Positions 15,926 through 23,471 of a DNA stretch of 33,009 nucleotides are shown in pieces (the stretch's first letter is position 1; the number at the start of each line of letters is the position of its first letter). This stretch comes from Alphaproteobacteria bacterium (GTDB taxonomy: Bacteria; Pseudomonadota; Alphaproteobacteria; JABAAW01), in assembly GCA_014238535.1 (NCBI GenBank), contig JABAAW010000013.1, forward strand, positions 1-33,009, in the 5' to 3' direction. Both the position numbers and the translations under genes were made by a program. Under the pieces are notes generated by a model. The model was not told where the DNA came from. It was given only the letters and a program-made list of their open reading frames with translations, and made no database searches.

Positions 15926-17536
15926 TCAGAAGAATTTTGCGTTCAAATTTTTCAGTTCGACGAGCGGTACACCCAGACTATCTTCTTTCAGGTGTATTAC
16001 GACCTTCAGTCCATTCTGCGCTGGTTCTTGTGCGAAGAATCGGAAGCGCAATGTATTTTCGTTTCTATCTTCTTGTTGCTCTAGGAGTAGTCTTTGGTTT
16101 CCAATATAGTTTTTATTAATACCTAATTGAGTGACCTCGACTTTAATGTTTTCTGGAGCGGATTCTAATTGTGCCAAGACACTTTGGTACGGGCTTGTAA
16201 TGGGGAATGTTGTACCTCCAAAGTTTAGTTCGACTCCTTGGAAAAGGCTTTCTCTTTCGATGGGTATGGTAAATTCGATTTTTGTATATTCGTCGCTACT
16301 TGAGCCTAGCAATACGCCGCTTGTTTTTACGAAATATCCATCATCGGTTTTAGGCGTAATCAATGCTACGGTTTGCACGCTACCTCGTCTGTCGTTTTCG
16401 TCGATTTTTGCATCTAGACTATCGAAAGGAACGACGTTTAAGTATTCGATTTGATCTTTGTCGCTTTGTACTTGCGGTGTGGTGTATTGCAGGTTCAGGT
16501 ATTCAAGGTATGTTAGGATGTGCCTTCTGCCGCCTGCGTTTAGATCGCTGTTGAGGGTACGAGTTATGCCATTTTTGTCTGTTGTTGTAAGGGTTCCCTT
16601 CGCGCTTTCGTATTCGGCGACACTAAAAGTCGGGTCGATATTTTGTTGACTATCGATGAATGCTTTACTGAGCGAGTTTTTTCGCCCAAGCAATTCTACT
16701 TGTACATAGGTGGGTATTGATCGCGCGTCTTTTAGAGTTTCTTCTTGTACTTGTTCGTCGGTTAGTTTTAGTTCGATTTGCCTAGCTTTTATCTCTGCGT
16801 CAGTGTTTAGACCGAGGAAGGTATTTTGGCGTTTTTCTCGTAGTATCTGATCGATGTTTATGACCTGTTGATCTATCGGCTGGTCTAAGCGCAGTGAAGT
16901 TAGACGACGCTCTAGTATAAGATGTAGGTTTTCCGAGATGTCGTTATCGAGCAAATATGTTGATATGATATTATCTACGCGTGGTCTTTGGCTAACTTTT
17001 GGCAAAGAATTATTATCGGAAATACTATCGATCGTCTCTCTACTAGCCTCTAGCAGTTGATTGATCCGCTCTTGTCGCTCGGCATTCGCTTTTTGAGCCT
17101 CTTGGTAATCGATGGAATTATACCTTGTGCCTACTTCGTCAAGCGAAGCAGAGGCTCTTAGTAGTTGATTTACGGCGACTTGTGGCAATGGTCTTGTTGA
17201 AGGAGACTGCTTGTACTGCCCCTGCTCTATCTTGCTAGTTGCTTGCTCTATCAGTAGTCTGTATTGGTCGTCTTCGGCTTGTTGTAATCCTGCGTAGAAG
17301 TTACGGGTTTGCTCTGTATTGACGGTTCCGCCTCCGAACAGTAAATTGCCACCTAGTAGCCTCTTACCTTTAAAGAAGGTGAGTGCATTTTGAGTTTTAG
17401 TATTTAGCTGCCTTTGTCTTAATGCCTTGTCCCGACTAGCCCTTTCGGCGCTATTTTCGGCGGTTTTGGGCACATCTACTTGTGTGTAGATACTAGGGAA
17501 CAAGCCCTTTACAGCTGATATTATGTCGCTAGCCAT
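15926..17536 (-). CDS. unknown 536-residue protein
   Basis: I do not recognise this protein. It starts at ATG with a weak ribosome site and shows no signal peptide or membrane helix. Residues about 1-60 are basic, followed by a Gly-rich GGNLLFGGG near residue 62-70. Residues about 75-300 are rich in Gln, Glu, Arg and Ala and look helical, possibly coiled coil (for example ANAERQERINQLLEASRETID). From about 300 on it becomes beta-like with many Thr, Val and Asp, ending FRFFAQEPAQNGLKVVIHL. The helical-then-beta plan is reminiscent of appendage or filament-tip proteins, but no family signature supports that. It leads the group with argH, the lipoprotein and lysA, only 43 bases before argH. Confidence 0.7.
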   Translation of the reverse strand: MASDIISAVKGLFPSIYTQVDVPKTAENSAERASRDKALRQRQLNTKTQNALTFFKGKRLLGGNLLFGGGTVNTEQTRNFYAGLQQAEDDQYRLLIEQATSKIEQGQYKQSPSTRPLPQVAVNQLLRASASLDEVGTRYNSIDYQEAQKANAERQERINQLLEASRETIDSISDNNSLPKVSQRPRVDNIISTYLLDNDISENLHLILERRLTSLRLDQPIDQQVINIDQILREKRQNTFLGLNTDAEIKARQIELKLTDEQVQEETLKDARSIPTYVQVELLGRKNSLSKAFIDSQQNIDPTFSVAEYESAKGTLTTTDKNGITRTLNSDLNAGGRRHILTYLEYLNLQYTTPQVQSDKDQIEYLNVVPFDSLDAKIDENDRRGSVQTVALITPKTDDGYFVKTSGVLLGSSSDEYTKIEFTIPIERESLFQGVELNFGGTTFPITSPYQSVLAQLESAPENIKVEVTQLGINKNYIGNQRLLLEQQEDRNENTLRFRFFAQEPAQNGLKVVIHLKEDSLGVPLVELKNLNAKFF

Positions 17537-17729
17537 TGCCTATGGGTATTTTTTACTTTTACCTGTACTCGATTGCATCTGCTACACCTGCACACCTGTC
17601 TACTAATTAGGTTTTTCTACCTTGGTTTTTTGCGCTTTCTGCACCCTATTTGGCTATGCTAGCAACCTTTGCGACAAATTGCAAGTGGAGATGCTAATAA
17701 AGGACTTTTGCTTAACTAGTATTTGTTTA

Positions 17730-18017
17730 CTACTGGTATATTTTGTCAATTTTTCTGGCGAGTTCGAAATCTTTTTTTGTGACGGCGTTTGCGCTATGTG
17801 TTGTCAGTGATATTTCGACCTTATTGTAGACATTGTACCAGTTAGGATGATGGTCTGCGCGTTCTGCGAGCATTGCGACTTGTGTCATGAATGCGAATGC
17901 TTGTCGGAAGTTTGCGAATTTGAAGCTCCGCGAGATTTTTTGTCCGTTATTTTCTGTTTCCCCGAAGCACCAATCGGTGAGGTCGCTTGGTATTTCGATG
18001 GCTGTGCTTTTTGTCAA
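17730..18017 (-). CDS. phhB: 4a-hydroxytetrahydrobiopterin (pterin-4a-carbinolamine) dehydratase
   Basis: This enzyme dehydrates the carbinolamine formed by aromatic amino acid hydroxylases and so regenerates the pterin cofactor; some family members have other roles such as moco-related chemistry. The 95-residue length is normal. The active-site block is complete: ADHHPNW with His56, His57 and Trp60, then VYNKVEISLTTH with His74, and a closing DFELARKID helix. The only plausible start is TTG at 18017; the upstream frame has no ATG before a stop, and no ribosome site is obvious. No phenylalanine hydroxylase gene lies nearby, so the physiological partner cannot be told from the window. Confidence 0.92.
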   Translation of the reverse strand: MTKSTAIEIPSDLTDWCFGETENNGQKISRSFKFANFRQAFAFMTQVAMLAERADHHPNWYNVYNKVEISLTTHSANAVTKKDFELARKIDKIYQ

Positions 18018-18068
18018 GTTATGAGCTGCTATAGCGCTTGGTGCTAGTTACTGCGAGCGACAAATTAA

Positions 18069-18103
18069 GAGAAGCCACCGATAAGGATGGCTTCTCATTT
18101 TTT
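18069..18103. terminator. intrinsic terminator between phhB and the Bax-inhibitor gene
   Basis: A 9-base stem (18069-18077 with 18088-18096) is followed on the + strand by a run of seven T. On the - strand it is followed by TTAATTTG, so it can also end the upstream Bax-inhibitor transcript, whose stop lies 28 bases before it. The better T-run faces the + strand, although no + gene ends here. Probably bidirectional. Confidence 0.65.
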
Positions 18104-18123
18104 TGTATTTAGTTTTTACTTTT

Positions 18124-18849
18124 TCACCTAGAGCTGAACATACTAAGTATGTGCAGGACATAGATGAAGATTGTTATGAACGATCCATACAGAATGAACG
18201 CACCGAAGATTGCTTTGGAATTTGCGGTACTGCTGCTGTCGTTAGGGTCGTAAGAGTCCTTGATAGCTTGAGTTTCGTATGCGGTCATTATCGAGAATAT
18301 GAGCACGACGGCGAACGATATGAAAAGGTCGAAAGCACCGCTTTTCAAAAGGAACATGTTGACGAGCAACGCTACTATTAGCCCGATGCTAGCCATGAAT
18401 AGGAACTTTCCTAAAGGCGCGAGGTCTCTTTTAGTTGTGTATCCGTAGAAGCTAAGAGCTGCGAAGATGGATGATGTTATGAAGAATGCGCGCGCGACAT
18501 TTGCTTGCAGACTAACGGAGATCATCGGTGCGATTAGCATGCCCCAGAGTATTGCGTAGCTCCAGAATGTTATATGTGCTGCGTTTTTGGATTTAGTGAG
18601 TATCAGTTTAGGTGCGAGGAATCCCATCCCTAGCAGAGCGATGAATAGTATCCACTTTGCGTTCCATACGGCAGAGAGCAGAGCTGGACTTGAAGCGATA
18701 TAGTATGCGGCTATTCCGGTTACGCCGACGGCGAGAGCCATCAGGTTGTAGACGCGTAACATGTATGCGCGCAAGCCAGCGTCTACTGCTGCTGCGGCAC
18801 CTTGCCATACATTAGTTCGCTCGTTAGTTCGATATTGTGGATCGCTCAT
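18124..18849 (-). CDS. Bax inhibitor-1/YccA family membrane protein
   Basis: A 241-residue inner-membrane protein with about seven hydrophobic segments after an N-terminal cytoplasmic tail. The family marks are LRAYMLRVYNLMALAVGVTGIAAYYI at the start of the membrane part and, near the C-terminus, TAYETQAIKDSY and the acidic residues thought to gate proton-coupled calcium leak in the bacterial homologue BsYetJ. In E. coli the relative YccA modulates FtsH. The ATG at 18849 has a clear GAGGA site about 6 bases upstream, among the best in the window. It is flanked by a candidate promoter upstream and a terminator downstream, so it is probably monocistronic. Confidence 0.93.
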   Translation of the reverse strand: MSDPQYRTNERTNVWQGAAAAVDAGLRAYMLRVYNLMALAVGVTGIAAYYIASSPALLSAVWNAKWILFIALLGMGFLAPKLILTKSKNAAHITFWSYAILWGMLIAPMISVSLQANVARAFFITSSIFAALSFYGYTTKRDLAPLGKFLFMASIGLIVALLVNMFLLKSGAFDLFISFAVVLIFSIMTAYETQAIKDSYDPNDSSSTANSKAIFGAFILYGSFITIFIYVLHILSMFSSR

Positions 18850-18944
18850 AGTTATCCTCCTAGTTTACTTGTGATTTATTTGTGCTTTTTCTGCTGATTT
18901 TTATTTTGGGTGGTTTCAGTTTAAGATTTACAAACTAATGCTCG

Positions 18945-18973
18945 AGTGTATCTTTTTTGCGATTGTGATGCAA
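18945..18973 (-). promoter_or_regulatory. candidate promoter for the Bax-inhibitor gene
   Basis: On the - strand TTGCAT (18968-18973) is followed after 17 bases by TACACT (18945-18950). The implied 5' leader is about 90 bases. Found by eye. Confidence 0.4.
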
Positions 18974-18992
18974 TAAGTTTTTTGCTTTTATT

Positions 18993-19400
18993 TCACAATA
19001 GGTCTTGTAGCATTGAGATTAGGAATCGGTCTGCGGGTAGAGATAGTAAATCTGTTAGTTTATTAGGTTGAACCCACTGCATTTCCTGTTTTTCTTGCGG
19101 AGTTGGAGTTCCCTGCCACACGCGGCATATGAACAGCGGCATTAGTAGATGGAATTTGTTATAGGGGTGGCTAGAGAAGGCGAATGGTGCGAGGCATGAT
19201 TTTTCGGTTTTGATAGCTAGTTCTTCGTTGAGTTCTCGTAGCAGAGCCTGTTCTGGCGTTTCTCCGTCTTCGACTTTTCCGCCGGGGAACTCCCAGAAGT
19301 GTGGCATTGTTTTATGCGCTGGTCTTTTGGTTAGCAGCACGCGGTTATCGCTATCGATGAGCGCGCAGGCGACTACTAGGGTTATCGGTTTTTTGATCAT
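18993..19400 (-). CDS. mutT: Nudix hydrolase, MutT type (8-oxo-dGTP diphosphatase)
   Basis: MutT removes oxidised guanine nucleotides from the pool to prevent mutations. The 135-residue protein matches MutT length and has the Nudix box from Gly41 to Ile63: G-x5-E-x7-REL-x-EE-x-x-I with Glu56, Glu59 and Glu60 as metal ligands. The usual Gly near the end of the box is Ala62. WEFPGGKVEDGE and WVQPNKLTDL are also typical. It starts at ATG 7 bases after argJ on the same strand, an arrangement common in Alphaproteobacteria. Other Nudix substrates cannot be excluded from sequence alone. Confidence 0.9.
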   Translation of the reverse strand: MIKKPITLVVACALIDSDNRVLLTKRPAHKTMPHFWEFPGGKVEDGETPEQALLRELNEELAIKTEKSCLAPFAFSSHPYNKFHLLMPLFICRVWQGTPTPQEKQEMQWVQPNKLTDLLSLPADRFLISMLQDLL

Positions 19401-19407
19401 AGATTCT

Positions 19408-20745
19408 CTAGCTACGATAGTCGCCGTTGATGCGTAGGTTTTCGTGCGTTAAGTCGCAGCCCCAAGTATCTACTGGATGCGCTTTGCCTTCTTGCAGGTC
19501 GATGAGAATAGTTATGCGCGGCTTTGCGACGGTTTTCTTTAGTTGAGTCTCCTCACGCGTGTTCATTTTTGTTGGCTCGCCGTTAGCGAAGACGACATGC
19601 TCTCCACTTTCGCCGAATGCGATCGTTACTTTTTGCCAATTGATGTGCAGTTTGGTTTTTCCTATAGCCATGGCGATTCGCCCCCAGTTTGGGTCATTAT
19701 ATGCGAGTGCGATTTTGACTAGAGGAGAAGAGAGTATGCTTAGCCCGATAGTTCGAGCTTGTTCTTTGTTCTGTGCGTTTTTTGTGCGAACGGTTATGAA
19801 TTTGCTTATTCCCTCGCCGTCCATTGCGATCTGTTTAGCGAGGCTTTGCATGACTTTGTAGAAGGAGTTTATAAAATTTTGCGCGTGGGATTTTTGTAGA
19901 TGGTTGTTATGAAAATCTATTGATGTGATGGGAGTATGTTTTTGTTTTCCGCTTGCGACAGCGAGTAGCGTGTCGTTTGTTGAAGTATCGCTATCGATGC
20001 TAATTGCGTTGAAGGCTTGTTCGTTACTTTCGCTTAGTAATTGCTGTAAGAGTTTAGGATTTATTTTTGCGTCTGTTGCGATGCATGCGATCATCGTTGC
20101 CATATTTGGAGCGATCATGCCTGAGCCCTTTGCGATTCCGACGATTTGAATAGGAGTTCCGTTGATATCAGTATTTGCGGCGGCGACTTTAGGAAACGAG
20201 TCGGTTGTTGTTATTGCGCGCGCGGCGGTTAGCCAGTCGCAAGGCTTTTTTGCTAGCATTTTTGGCAGAATATACGCGATTTTTTCGCCATTTAGCGGTT
20301 CTCCGATGACCCCTGTAGATGCTAATAGAACTTCGTTTTTGCTGATTCCGCTAATTTTTGCGAGTGCGTCGCGCGATATTTCCATCGCGCGAGTTCCTTC
20401 GCTTCCGCTTAAAGCGTTTGCTTGTCCTGCGTTTATGAGCATAGCTCTTGCGTTGGGATTTTTGGCTATGGCTTGCTTGGACCATATTACTGGAGCGGCG
20501 GGCGCGGTTGATTGAGTGAATAGCGCGGCGCAAACGCTGCCTTTTGCAAAAGAGAGTAATAGCAAGTCGTCTCTATCGCTGTATCGCAAACCGCAGGCGG
20601 CGGTTCGCGCTTCGATTCCTGGCACCTGCAAGGCTTTGGTGGTTAGCGGAGGAGCGAAAGGCGATGGCTTTATGCCTCCGTGCGCTTGAGAAGCATGTGC
20701 TTGTGAAGCATGTGCTTGAGAATTTTTTTGACTATTGTTTTGCAT
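19408..20745 (-). CDS. argJ: bifunctional glutamate N-acetyltransferase / amino-acid acetyltransferase
   Basis: ArgJ recycles the acetyl group from N-acetylornithine to glutamate and can also use acetyl-CoA, covering the first and fifth steps of arginine synthesis. It is made as a precursor that cuts itself before a Thr. The site is in KGSGMIAPNMATM, between Ala and Thr near residue 216. LASTGVIGEPL, the oxyanion-hole region, and DPNWGRIAMAIGKT are also present. The 445 residues exceed the usual 405-415, mostly through an N-terminal extension with three SQAH(A/G) repeats. Start is ATG at 20745. mutT follows after 7 bases. Confidence 0.96.
   Translation of the reverse strand: MQNNSQKNSQAHASQAHASQAHGGIKPSPFAPPLTTKALQVPGIEARTAACGLRYSDRDDLLLLSFAKGSVCAALFTQSTAPAAPVIWSKQAIAKNPNARAMLINAGQANALSGSEGTRAMEISRDALAKISGISKNEVLLASTGVIGEPLNGEKIAYILPKMLAKKPCDWLTAARAITTTDSFPKVAAANTDINGTPIQIVGIAKGSGMIAPNMATMIACIATDAKINPKLLQQLLSESNEQAFNAISIDSDTSTNDTLLAVASGKQKHTPITSIDFHNNHLQKSHAQNFINSFYKVMQSLAKQIAMDGEGISKFITVRTKNAQNKEQARTIGLSILSSPLVKIALAYNDPNWGRIAMAIGKTKLHINWQKVTIAFGESGEHVVFANGEPTKMNTREETQLKKTVAKPRITILIDLQEGKAHPVDTWGCDLTHENLRINGDYRS
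20685..20722. repeat. 15-base tandem repeat in the argJ 5' end
   Basis: CTTGAGAAGCATGTG (20685-20699), a copy with one change (20700-20714), and 8 bases of a third copy. On the - strand it encodes repeated SQAHA near the ArgJ N-terminus. The unit is a multiple of three, so copy number can change without breaking the frame. Confidence 0.85.
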
Positions 20746-20867
20746 AGTAGATAGGGTTGTTGAAAATTATTGCTATATGGGTTATTTGTTTGTCACTATA
20801 GTTTTTCACTCACCATTGCTTTCACTGTCATGCATTGTATCTCCAAGCCTTTGCGGGATGGTTTTTT

Positions 20868-21782
20868 ATGAAGATTACTGCTAAAGTTAGAGATATTATA
20901 AGCTACTACGATGCGGATTCGGTTGGGGTTAGAAGTAATTTAGCGCGTTTGTTGATGCATGGCGAGTTAGGAGGAAGCGGCAGGTTACTGATTCTACCAG
21001 TTGATCAAGGATTTGAACATGGACCTGCGCGTAGTTTTTCTTGCAACCCTGCGGGTTATGATCCTGCCTACCACTATAGTTTAGCGATTGATTGTGGCTT
21101 GAGTGCGCTTGCGGCGCCCTTGGGTTTTCTGGAGAGTGCTGCTTGTCGCTACATTTACGATGTACCGACGATTTTGAAATTGAATTCGAGTAACGTTCTG
21201 TCGCGCAGTCCTGATCAGGCGATCACGGCGAGTGTATCAGATGCCTTGCGTTTGGGTTGTGTTGCGGTTGGTTATACGATTTATCCTGGTGCGGACAATC
21301 AGTTTTCGATGATGGAGGATTTGCGAGAGTTGATTCGTGAGGCGAAATCGTTTGGTCTTGCGGTGGTTGTTTGGGCGTATCCGCGTGGTGGAGCGCTAGA
21401 GAAGTCTGACGAGACGGCATTGGACATAGTTTCGTATGCTGCGCATATGGCGGCGTTGTTGGGTGCGAATGTTATTAAGGTTAAACCACCGACGGATCGT
21501 TTGGCGTTGTCGCGAGCGAAGGCAGAATATGAGAAGCATTCGATTAGACGTGCTAGCCTTAGCGAACGCGTTGCGCATATAATGGAAGTTTGCTTTGGCG
21601 GACGGCGAATAGTTGTTTTTTCTGGCGGCGATGCGAAGGGCGATGATGCTTTACGCGATGAGGTTTTGCAGATAAGAAACGGCGGTGCGAGTGGTTCGAT
21701 CATTGGGCGTAACGCTTTTCAACGACCGAAGGAAGATGCGAAGAGGTTACTTTCAGATATCATAAAGATATACAAAGGATAG
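20868..21782 (+). CDS. class I fructose-bisphosphate aldolase (DhnA/FbaB type)
   Basis: A cytoplasmic Schiff-base aldolase that interconverts fructose-1,6-bisphosphate with the two triose phosphates in glycolysis and gluconeogenesis. The ATG at 20868 gives 304 residues; an in-frame TTG at 20835 would add 11. Family marks are LLILPVDQGFEHGP, PTILKLNSSN, AVVVWAYPRGG, NVIKVKPP (the second Lys is the probable Schiff-base residue), the phosphate-binding VVFSGGDAKGDD and GGASGSIIGRNAFQRP. Among DhnA-family members (aldolases, transaldol-type and dehydroquinate-related enzymes) this bacterial form is usually annotated as aldolase. It lies divergent from argJ and 27 bases before the RND adaptor gene. 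Confidence 0.9.
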   Translation: MKITAKVRDIISYYDADSVGVRSNLARLLMHGELGGSGRLLILPVDQGFEHGPARSFSCNPAGYDPAYHYSLAIDCGLSALAAPLGFLESAACRYIYDVPTILKLNSSNVLSRSPDQAITASVSDALRLGCVAVGYTIYPGADNQFSMMEDLRELIREAKSFGLAVVVWAYPRGGALEKSDETALDIVSYAAHMAALLGANVIKVKPPTDRLALSRAKAEYEKHSIRRASLSERVAHIMEVCFGGRRIVVFSGGDAKGDDALRDEVLQIRNGGASGSIIGRNAFQRPKEDAKRLLSDIIKIYKG

Positions 21783-21809
21783 GGTAGTTAGGAAGTTTGA
21801 GATTTCAAA

Positions 21810-23465
21810 ATGGCTAAAAAGAACTTGAGCAAAAGTAGCGATGCGAAGAAGCGTCGAGATAGAAGTAAGGTGGTAAAGCAGGCGTCAAGTGGTATGACAT
21901 CATCTTTGCTAGCGGTTGCGCGTAAGTTTGTGCTTGGCGTTCGGGGCAGTAGCGCAAGGTTTGCTAAGAAGACTGCTCCTCCCTTTGTGCGAGATGTTAT
22001 GAAGTTTTTGCGCAAGGCATTTAATGTTTTGCGTTTGCTAGGTAAGGACCGCGTGCAGTTATCGAAGTTAGCGCTCTCTCGTGTAGGTAAATATCTAGCG
22101 TATATAAGGAAGCATTTTTACGCGCCGTTTTTGAGTTTTAGCGTGCGCGTTTGCGAGAAAGTTCATGCTCATATTAAGAAGCGTTACGGCAAGACGGCTT
22201 TTTATATCGGCAGTGCGCGCAGACTTGCTTTGTTGCGAGCGCGTTTTTTGAATTTGCCTCGCCCTGCACGCTTGGCGACGTATGTTAGTTTTATTTTTAT
22301 TGCGTGGATGCTCTCTGGAGAGCTTCCGTGGTTTTCATCTGGAGTTCAGAATCAGTTGCTCGAAGTTGGCGTTCCGACGGTACGAGCCTATCAAAGTTAT
22401 GAGCAGGAGTATCTTCCGTATTTAGATTTATCTGGTCAAACGCAAGCGTCTCGTCAGGTTGTTGTGCGTGCGGAGACGTCTGGTCGTGTAGAGGGTATTT
22501 TTTTTACGAAGGGAGAATATGTTGAGGCTGGAGATGCGTTGGTATCGATTGACGAGGCGACGAGGCCGCTAGAGCTTGAGGAGGCGCGCACGCAATTGCA
22601 GCAAGCGCAAGTTGAGTTTACGGCGATAGGTAGCTTAGCGCGTGGAGGTTATCGCTCTGAGTTGCGTCGTTTGCAGGCTTTGTCTGAGTTGAATAGCGCG
22701 CGCGTGCGCGAGGATCGCATTAGCCGTGACTTGGCGAACACGACGCCTTTGGCACCTTTTTCTGGCTCTATTGCCTCGTTTAGCGTTGAGCGAGGTGATT
22801 TTCTTTCTATTGGTAATGATATAGCGCACCTTCTCGACCTTGATCCCTTGAAGGTTCGAGTAGCGGTGTCGGAGCGTGACATCTCTTCGGTGTATTTGGG
22901 GGCGCGTGTTAGCGGCGAATTGATAATAGGAGATAGTTTTAGCGGTCGGATTGGCACGATTGCCCCTACGAGCAACAGTAAGACTCGCACATTTGAGGTT
23001 GAGATTTTAATATCGAATCGCGATGGTCGGTGGCGAGAGGGTTTGACGGCGCAGGTACGCTTGCCTATTGCGTCTAGTATGGCGCATTTGATACCTGCGG
23101 CATTGCTTTCGTTAAGTACTGATGGAAGTGTAGGGGTTAAGGTTATCGAAGATAGTATAGTGCGTTTTCGCACTATAGATATTGTTGGCGAGGAAGAGGA
23201 TGGCGTATGGGTTCGTGGTTTGGGTGTTAGCAGTTTAGTTATTTCGGTGGGTCATGAGAATGTGTCGGAGGGTATGGAGGTTGGTAGCGTTCTTGACGAG
23301 CGGTTTTCTTCTGATGCTGGTCGGTCGCGGCAGGGGCGAGGGCAACAAGATTCTGAACGAGAGGAGTCTGAGCGGGAGGAGTCTGAACGAGATTCTGGCA
23401 ATGATTCTTCTGCTCCGTATTTTTCGCCTTCTGGGGGCTTCCCCCCCGTACAGGTTGGAGGCTAG
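21810..23465 (+). CDS. RND efflux periplasmic adaptor with long basic N-terminal extension
   Basis: A membrane-fusion (HlyD/AcrA-type) subunit linking an RND pump to an outer-membrane channel. The conserved part starts near residue 195: a barrel-sandwich half RAETSGRVEGIFFTKGEYVEAGDALVSID, a short helical hairpin, the second half TPLAPFSGSIASFSVERGDFLSIG, and the beta-barrel region VRVAVSERDISSVYLGARVSGEL. Unusually, the usual short signal sequence is replaced by about 153 residues holding about 40 Lys/Arg and 5 Asp/Glu, before a single helix at about 155-175. This predicts a large basic cytoplasmic domain. The C-terminus carries SEREE repeats (512-527) and a Pro/Gly-rich tail. It lies 6 bases before the pump gene. 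551 residues against about 350-400 for typical members. Confidence 0.88.
   Translation: MAKKNLSKSSDAKKRRDRSKVVKQASSGMTSSLLAVARKFVLGVRGSSARFAKKTAPPFVRDVMKFLRKAFNVLRLLGKDRVQLSKLALSRVGKYLAYIRKHFYAPFLSFSVRVCEKVHAHIKKRYGKTAFYIGSARRLALLRARFLNLPRPARLATYVSFIFIAWMLSGELPWFSSGVQNQLLEVGVPTVRAYQSYEQEYLPYLDLSGQTQASRQVVVRAETSGRVEGIFFTKGEYVEAGDALVSIDEATRPLELEEARTQLQQAQVEFTAIGSLARGGYRSELRRLQALSELNSARVREDRISRDLANTTPLAPFSGSIASFSVERGDFLSIGNDIAHLLDLDPLKVRVAVSERDISSVYLGARVSGELIIGDSFSGRIGTIAPTSNSKTRTFEVEILISNRDGRWREGLTAQVRLPIASSMAHLIPAALLSLSTDGSVGVKVIEDSIVRFRTIDIVGEEEDGVWVRGLGVSSLVISVGHENVSEGMEVGSVLDERFSSDAGRSRQGRGQQDSEREESEREESERDSGNDSSAPYFSPSGGFPPVQVGG
23352..23396 (+). repeat. 15-base tandem repeat in the adaptor gene
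   Basis: Two near-identical 15-base units (23352-23366, 23367-23381) and a diverged third encode SEREE-SEREE-SERDS near the adaptor's C-terminus. The frame is kept by any copy number. Confidence 0.8.
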
Positions 23466-23471
23466 CCTCTA

